Origin: JBBSUX01 sp038234045
Lineage (GTDB): Bacteria; Pseudomonadota; Gammaproteobacteria; Burkholderiales; Burkholderiaceae_C
Assembly: GCA_038234045.1 (NCBI GenBank)
Contig: JBBSUX010000113.1
Span: forward strand, 1-10,480
Length of the DNA stretch: 10,480 nucleotides
Direction of reading: 5' to 3'
This document shows positions 6,809-10,480 of the stretch, piece after piece. Position 1 is the first letter of the stretch; each line of letters starts with the position of its first letter. A program made the position numbers and the translations under genes. The notes below the pieces were generated by a model, which did no database searches, was not told the DNA's origin, and saw only the letters and a list, made by a program, of their open reading frames with translations.

Positions 6809-6814
6809 AAGGAG
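6809..6814 (+). promoter_or_regulatory. Ribosome-binding site of the SPFH gene
   Basis: AAGGAG lies six bases before the ATG at 6821. It fixes the start there rather than at an in-frame ATG at 6734 that would add 29 unrelated residues. Confidence 0.75.
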
Positions 6815-6820
6815 AACGCC

Positions 6821-7897
6821 ATGGCCCTGATGGATTTCATCAAGAAGCAGTTCATCGACATCCTGCAATGGACCGAGGACCGCGATGGTGTTCTCAGCTG
6901 GCGCTTTCCGATGCAGGACATGGAAATCCAGAATGGCGCATCTCTTACGGTGCGTGCATCGCAGGTGGCAGTGTTCGTCAACGAAGGCCAGGTAGCTGAT
7001 GTCTTCGGGCCCGGCACCTACAAGCTCACGACGCAAACGCTGCCGGTGCTTACCTACCTGAAGAACTGGGACAAGCTCTTCGAGTCGCCTTTCAAGAGCG
7101 ACCTCTATTTCTTCAGCACGCGCCAGCAGCTCGATCAGAAGTGGGGCACGCCGCAGCCCATCACGATTCGCGACGCGGATTTCGGCGCGGTGCGCCTGCG
7201 CGCTTTCGGCAACTTCAGCTACCGCGTGGCCGACGCCAAGCTTTTCCATACCGAAATCTCGGGCACCCGCGCCGAATACACGGTGGCGGATCTGGACGGC
7301 CAACTGCGCGGGCTGGTGCTGCAGAACATCAGCAACGCCATCGCATCGAGCGGCGTGCCGTTTCTGGATCTGGCGGCCAACCAGACCATGTTCGCCGACG
7401 CGCTTGCCAAAACTTTGCAGCCCGAGTTCGCCAAGATCGGCTTGCTGGTTGAAGGCTTCACCGTGCAAAACCTGTCGCTGCCGGAAGAGCTGCAAAAGGT
7501 GCTCGATCAGAAGATCGGCATGGGCATGGTCGGCAACGACATGGGCAAATTCATGCAGTACCAGACGGCGCAGGCCATTCCGAAATTTGCCGAGGGTGGC
7601 GGTGGCGGCGGAGGCGGAGGCGGTAGCGGCATCGCTGGCGATGCCATGGGCCTGGGCGCCGGCGTGGCGTTGGGCCAGGTGCTGGCGCAGAACCTGTCGC
7701 AGGGGCTGAGTGCTCCCAATGCAGCGCAACAAGCGGCGGCCGCAGCCGCATCTGCGGCGGCTGCCGCGCCCGTCAGCGTTCGGCCCGATGAAGTGATCGG
7801 CTTGCTGGAACGTCTGGGTGATTTGAAGGCCAAGGGCATCCTCAGCGCCGAAGAGTTCGACGCCAAGAAGGCCGAACTGCTGAAGAAACTGGCCTGA
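6821..7897 (+). CDS. SPFH domain protein with C-terminal SHOCT domain (YdjI / virion core-like family)
   Basis: This 358-residue protein belongs to the SPFH (stomatin/prohibitin/flotillin/HflK) superfamily, in the YdjI-like branch often labelled virion core protein. It begins MALMDFIKKQFIDILQW, followed by the signature stretches QVAVFVNEGQVADVFGPGTY (48-67) and the WGTPQPITIRDADFGAVRLR region. The helical end of the SPFH fold follows (about 155-250, including GLLVEGFTVQNLSLPEE). Residues 259-268 are ten consecutive glycines and 301-316 an Ala/Gln run, forming a flexible linker. Residues 320-357 are a SHOCT domain (GLLERLGDLKAKGILSAEEF). There is no transmembrane helix, so it would sit at the membrane peripherally, probably as an oligomer. 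It heads a module with the DUF4178 and DUF350 genes. Such proteins are tied to envelope stress, as in the B. subtilis ydj operon, but the molecular function is unknown. Confidence 0.88.
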   Translation: MALMDFIKKQFIDILQWTEDRDGVLSWRFPMQDMEIQNGASLTVRASQVAVFVNEGQVADVFGPGTYKLTTQTLPVLTYLKNWDKLFESPFKSDLYFFSTRQQLDQKWGTPQPITIRDADFGAVRLRAFGNFSYRVADAKLFHTEISGTRAEYTVADLDGQLRGLVLQNISNAIASSGVPFLDLAANQTMFADALAKTLQPEFAKIGLLVEGFTVQNLSLPEELQKVLDQKIGMGMVGNDMGKFMQYQTAQAIPKFAEGGGGGGGGGGSGIAGDAMGLGAGVALGQVLAQNLSQGLSAPNAAQQAAAAAASAAAAAPVSVRPDEVIGLLERLGDLKAKGILSAEEFDAKKAELLKKLA

Positions 7898-7921
7898 AGA
7901 AGTTGGTGCCGCGTAGCAAGC

Positions 7922-7935
7922 CGGCCCTTGGGCCG
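7922..7935 (+). terminator. Short GC-rich hairpin after the SPFH gene
   Basis: CGGCCC (7922-7927) and GGGCCG (7930-7935) are perfect arms; in RNA this gives a five-pair stem with a CUUG tetraloop. No T-run follows, so it is more likely an mRNA 3'-end stabiliser or partial terminator than a full stop. Confidence 0.3.
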
Positions 7936-7990
7936 TCAACAGGCGGGGGCCATGCACGCGCATCCGGAGGGCTTGCGAACGCGGTGGCAA

Positions 7991-8041
7991 TTGCTATTAA
8001 AGTAATTGCATATAGCGCTTATGCAATAAGCGCTAGAGGCC
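7991..8041. repeat. GCGCTTAT hairpin repeat, copy 2, between the SPFH and DUF4178 genes
   Basis: TAGCGCTTAT (8013-8022) and ATAAGCGCTA (8026-8035) form a perfect 10-bp stem with a 3-base loop, GCA. It is preceded by TTGCTATTAA (7991-8000) and followed by GAGGCC. The same order of elements occurs on the opposite strand at about 4207-4240. The 184-bp gap holding it is unusually long inside an otherwise tight gene module, consistent with a later insertion of the element. It may also attenuate transcription between the first two genes. No T-run directly follows. Confidence 0.6.
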
Positions 8042-8081
8042 TAAAACACCCCCAATTTTTCCCGGATGCGGCGGAAGCCTG

Positions 8082-9635
8082 ATGACCGATAACGCCGATT
8101 CAGCCGCCGGCTCCGCAGCCACGCCCGGCCGCCCGTCAGCGCCGCAACCTCCGCAACGCGTCTACCGCGCGCCATGCCCCGGCTGTGGTGCCCCGGTGGA
8201 TTTCCGCAGTGCGCAGTCGGTTTATGCCGTTTGCAGCTTCTGCCGCAGCACGGTGGTGCGCAACGGCGACGTGCTCTCCCGCATCGGCCGCATGGCCGAG
8301 CTGTTTGCCGATTACAGCCCGCTGCAGATGATGTCGGCGGGGCGCTTCGACGGCGCGGCTTTCACCGTCGTGGGGCGCCAGCAGTTCCAGTCGGAGGCGG
8401 GCGTCTGGAGCGAATGGCATGTGGCGCTGCAAGACGGCAGCAGCGCTTTTTTGTCTGAAGACAACGGCCACTATGTGTTCTCGAAACCGCTGACCTTGCT
8501 GCAGCCGGCGCCACCGGCGTCAGCGCTGCGCATCGGTGCCACCACTGCGGTCGCGGGCGTCAGCTACAGCGTTGCATTCAACGGGCAGGTCACGCTGATC
8601 GGCGCTGAGGGCGAGCTGCCGCGTTTGTCCACCTCCGGCACAGCCTTCGACATGGCCGAACTGCGCAACGAGCAGGGCGCTGTGTTGAGCCTGGAGTACG
8701 ACAGCGATCCGCCGGGCGCTTCGCTCGGCCGCGCGGTGCGGCTGGAAGACCTTGCGCTCACCGGTCTGCGCGATGGCGCTTCCGAAAAAACGGAAGCAGC
8801 GCGCCAATTTGCCTGCCCGCATTGCGGCGCACCCGTCACCGTGCAACGCGAGGAAAGCAAGACCGTCACCTGTCCGAGCTGCCGCAGCGTGATTTCACTG
8901 GACACCGGTATCGGCGGCGAAATGGCAAGCGCTTTGCAGGACGAGCCAGTGCGCCCGCTCATCGCGCTCGGCAGCAGCGGAAAACTTCAGGGCGTGCAGT
9001 GGCAGGTGGTGGGGTTTCAGCACCGCATGGGCCGTGAGCCGGGCGATGACGAGCGCTTTGGGTGGAGCGAATATCTGCTGTATCACCGCACGCGGGGGTT
9101 CAGCTTTCTGGTCGATTCGAGCGAGGGCTGGAGTCTGGTCGCGCCCGCCACCGGCGCGCCCAAGCTGAGCCGCGACGAGAACAGCGCCAGCTACCTCGGA
9201 ACCAGCTACCAATTGCAATCGCGCTACGCTGCCGAGACGGGCTACGTGGCGGGCGAGTTTTACTGGCGCGTGGAGCGCGGGCAAACCAGCGACAACGCAG
9301 ACTACGCCAGTGGCCGCAGCCTGCTTTCGCGCGAACGCACGCGAAGCGAAGTGACATGGTCAGTCGGCAGCCAGTTGCAGAGCGCCACGGTGGCAGCGGC
9401 CTTCGACATGCCCGACTGGAAGAAGGACATGGCCGTGCGCAGCGATGCCAAGCCGCTCGCTTTTCAGGGCCTGGGCGGTAGCGCGGTGGGCGTCATGGGC
9501 GTCGTACTGGTGTTGCTGCTGTTGGTGCTTTCCAGATGCAGCGCCTGCGACCCCACGCGTGAATATTGCGGCACACCGGCACGCACCGGCGGCGGCTCAT
9601 GGGGCGGCTATACCAGCGGCGGGTATCACAAATAA
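8082..9635 (+). CDS. DUF4178 protein with two zinc ribbons and a C-terminal membrane anchor
   Basis: This 517-residue protein is a tandem duplication of one unit, zinc ribbon plus DUF4178. Ribbon 1 has C32-P-G-C35 and C51-S-F-C54; ribbon 2 has C245-P-H-C248 and C264-P-S-C267. Each is followed by a DUF4178 domain, at about 75-210 and 290-440. The halves share VVGRQQFQ...WSEWHVAL and VVGFQHRM...WSEYLLYH. A single strongly hydrophobic segment (about 466-484, VGVMGVVLVLLLLVLS) anchors it, and a short Gly/Tyr-rich tail ending SGGYHK follows. No signal peptide is present, so the ribbons and DUF4178 domains probably face the cytoplasm. GGAAG seven bases upstream supports the ATG. It stands between an SPFH and a DUF350 gene, a combination recurring in envelope-stress loci. 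DUF4178 has no known activity, so no reaction can be assigned. Confidence 0.88.
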   Translation: MTDNADSAAGSAATPGRPSAPQPPQRVYRAPCPGCGAPVDFRSAQSVYAVCSFCRSTVVRNGDVLSRIGRMAELFADYSPLQMMSAGRFDGAAFTVVGRQQFQSEAGVWSEWHVALQDGSSAFLSEDNGHYVFSKPLTLLQPAPPASALRIGATTAVAGVSYSVAFNGQVTLIGAEGELPRLSTSGTAFDMAELRNEQGAVLSLEYDSDPPGASLGRAVRLEDLALTGLRDGASEKTEAARQFACPHCGAPVTVQREESKTVTCPSCRSVISLDTGIGGEMASALQDEPVRPLIALGSSGKLQGVQWQVVGFQHRMGREPGDDERFGWSEYLLYHRTRGFSFLVDSSEGWSLVAPATGAPKLSRDENSASYLGTSYQLQSRYAAETGYVAGEFYWRVERGQTSDNADYASGRSLLSRERTRSEVTWSVGSQLQSATVAAAFDMPDWKKDMAVRSDAKPLAFQGLGGSAVGVMGVVLVLLLLVLSRCSACDPTREYCGTPARTGGGSWGGYTSGGYHK

Positions 9636-9714
9636 CGAGCTAGCCCTTCCAATCGCTTCCGCTTCATCCGCGCAAATTCTTACCCGGTTCTTTCACCATT
9701 TCACCCCCATGTTC

Positions 9715-9720
9715 AGGAGG
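9715..9720 (+). promoter_or_regulatory. Ribosome-binding site deciding the DUF350 start
   Basis: A consensus AGGAGG stands here. The in-frame TTG at 9723 is only two bases away, too close to be used well. The ATG at 9732 is eleven bases away, slightly long but workable, and is the better start. Confidence 0.65.
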
Positions 9721-9731
9721 CTTTGATCATC

Positions 9732-9950
9732 ATGGCATTCGAATGGCTCCGGCCCTCCGCCTTCATCGGCTCTGTCGTTTTCGCCTTGCTCGGCGTGCTT
9801 ATTTTTTGGCTGTGCTTTGTGATCATCGATCGCATCACGCCCTACAACTTGTGGCACGAAATCGTCGAAAAGCACAATATCGCGCTCGCGTTGGTGGTGG
9901 CGGCCATGTCGCTCGGCATCTGCATCATCGTGGCGGCGGCGATCCATTGA
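9732..9950 (+). CDS. Small DUF350 family membrane protein (YjfL-like)
   Basis: This is a 72-residue inner-membrane protein with two hydrophobic helices (about 10-31, FIGSVVFALLGVLIFWLCFV; about 48-70, ALALVVAAMSLGICIIVAAA). The connecting loop has DRITPYNLWHEIVEKHNIA, the family signature containing a conserved Asp and the NLWHE..EK.N stretch. It corresponds to one repeat of the roughly 130-residue E. coli YjfL, whose operon also encodes a PspA-like protein. It closes the SPFH-DUF4178 module, 96 bp after the DUF4178 gene. DUF350 proteins are suspected to act in membrane stress or as small channel-like units, but no activity is established. A second DUF4178 protein and an aminopropyltransferase-like gene, which I recall often following in related loci, are not seen here. 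Confidence 0.85.
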   Translation: MAFEWLRPSAFIGSVVFALLGVLIFWLCFVIIDRITPYNLWHEIVEKHNIALALVVAAMSLGICIIVAAAIH

Positions 9951-9973
9951 TCTCCATTGGCCAGGCTTCCTTG

Positions 9974-10231
9974 TCAGGCGCGATCCCACCAGAGACCGGC
10001 GCAGAGCGCGCATCCCACGGCATACAGCAGCCAGGTTTGCGAAATCGCGTACGGGTAGAACATCAGCGCCGCGCCGATCCACTGGGTCGGTTTCCTCTGC
10101 CCGCGCCGGCCGATGCGCCACGCCACGATGCCGATCAGCCCGAAGATGATCGAGCCCACAATGTAAGCCGCGCTCGGCAGTTCCAGCCCCATCGCTTGCA
10201 GGGTGTTGAGTGCGTCGAGTTCCTGTTGCAT
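9974..10231 (-). CDS. Small conserved membrane protein of unknown function
   Basis: This is an 85-residue reading frame on the minus strand, converging on the DUF350 gene with a 23-bp gap. It has two to three hydrophobic segments (about residues 20-38, SAAYIVGSIIFGLIGIVAW; about 50-64; about 65-82, SQTWLLYAVGCALCAGLWW) separated by a strongly basic loop (RIGRRGQRKPTQ), which is expected to face the cytoplasm. The pattern YP[YF].(V/I)SQTWLLY is one I recall from short hypothetical proteins of Burkholderiales, but I know no function. The start is uncertain. The ATG at 10231 has no clear ribosome-binding site; an ATG at 10192 (MGLELPSAAY) would begin nearer the first helix. The real-gene call rests on membrane-protein composition and remembered homologs. 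Confidence 0.65.
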   Translation of the reverse strand: MQQELDALNTLQAMGLELPSAAYIVGSIIFGLIGIVAWRIGRRGQRKPTQWIGAALMFYPYAISQTWLLYAVGCALCAGLWWDRA

Positions 10232-10335
10232 GGAGCGGGTGAGGTATTTGAAAAGACGGAGCGAAAAGGTTTTGAGTGCTTGCTTGGGGCGATGCGCTGG
10301 CCGATGGTTCCTTTTGCATCCGTGGCAAGTAGCGG

Positions 10336-10339
10336 TTAG
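10336..10339. repeat. Putative IS5-family target site (TTAG)
   Basis: TTAG lies directly before the presumed left end of the insertion sequence and fits the YTAR target that IS5-group elements duplicate on insertion. The second copy would lie beyond the right edge of the window. Confidence 0.5.
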
Positions 10340-10480
10340 GGAGACTCTGCAAAACCTCGTGCTACCCCGACTATCGCAGGGCGTGAGGTCTCGGCACGAT
10401 AGAGGCCATGACGCAATCGACCCTTGGCTTTGATCCGCTGCACAAGAAGACCCGCAAGGAGATCTTTCTCCAGGAGATGA
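10340..10480 (+). mobile_element. IS5-family insertion sequence, left end (truncated by window edge)
   Basis: The presumed left terminal inverted repeat begins GGAGACTCTGCAAAAC at 10340, directly after TTAG, and a transposase start lies 68 bases inside. This arrangement is typical of IS5-group elements, in which a single transposase frame almost fills the element. The right end lies outside the window, so neither the terminal inverted repeat pair nor the target duplication can be confirmed. Confidence 0.7.
10408..10480 (+). CDS. IS5-family transposase, N-terminal fragment
   Basis: Only the first 24 codons are present: MTQSTLGFDPLHKKTRKEIF followed by LQEM, cut by the window edge. This resembles the N-terminus of IS5-group DDE transposases, in which an F...(K/R)KTR(K/R)..FL.EM block precedes a VVPW segment. 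AGAGG lies three bases before the ATG and serves as a plausible ribosome-binding site. Nothing can be said about whether the transposase is intact, because its catalytic DDE region is outside the window. The assignment is by short remembered similarity plus the matching end structure at 10336-10355. Confidence 0.7.
   Translation, partial: MTQSTLGFDPLHKKTRKEIFLQEM

Noticed and set aside
6671..7990. A 439-codon open frame antisense to the SPFH gene
   Set aside because: It is antisense to a clearly recognisable SPFH-SHOCT protein, is rich in His, Arg and Gln as expected for the complement of GC-rich coding DNA, and has no recognisable domain.
9693..10352. A 219-codon minus-strand frame covering the DUF350 region
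   Set aside because: It overlaps both the DUF350 gene and the small membrane gene in another frame and has low-complexity charged composition without membrane or domain features.

Overview
The window looks like the chromosome of a betaproteobacterium, most likely Burkholderiales of the Comamonadaceae type. Supporting signs are the high GC content, the gene families present, and two intergenic copies of a GCGCTT/AAGCGC hairpin repeat that I recall as common in that family. This placement is inference; no rRNA or other marker gene lies here.

Region 1 (1-4159) is a branched-chain amino acid type (HAAT) ABC importer on the minus strand, in transcription order binding protein, livH, livM. livM runs off the left edge, and the ATPase genes livG and livF would be expected beyond it. 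A FadR-type GntR regulator is transcribed divergently from the importer. The shared 287-bp gap holds a near-perfect palindrome (3110-3129), the best operator candidate.

Region 2 (4271-6733) is a class III aminotransferase closely resembling omega-amino acid:pyruvate (beta-alanine:pyruvate) transaminase BauA, divergent from a LysR-type regulator in the position of Pseudomonas BauR. Their 135-bp gap holds a promoter-like sequence overlapped by an inverted repeat and a helically phased direct repeat. The semialdehyde dehydrogenase that normally completes this pathway is not present. The importer may feed this enzyme, but that is inferred from adjacency only.

Region 3 (6821-9950) is a plus-strand three-gene module: an SPFH/YdjI-like protein with a C-terminal SHOCT domain, a protein with two zinc ribbons, two DUF4178 domains and a C-terminal membrane anchor, and a small DUF350 membrane protein. 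Such sets are associated with envelope stress or membrane maintenance, but their biochemistry is poorly known. This is the least understood system in the window.

Region 4 (9974-10480) holds a small minus-strand membrane protein, then the left end of an IS5-family insertion sequence with a TTAG target site and the first codons of its transposase, cut by the window edge. No stretch longer than 300 bases lacks a gene, and no tRNA, rRNA or CRISPR array was seen. The module in region 3 belongs to families that are already named, and I found nothing I can defend as a wholly new system.
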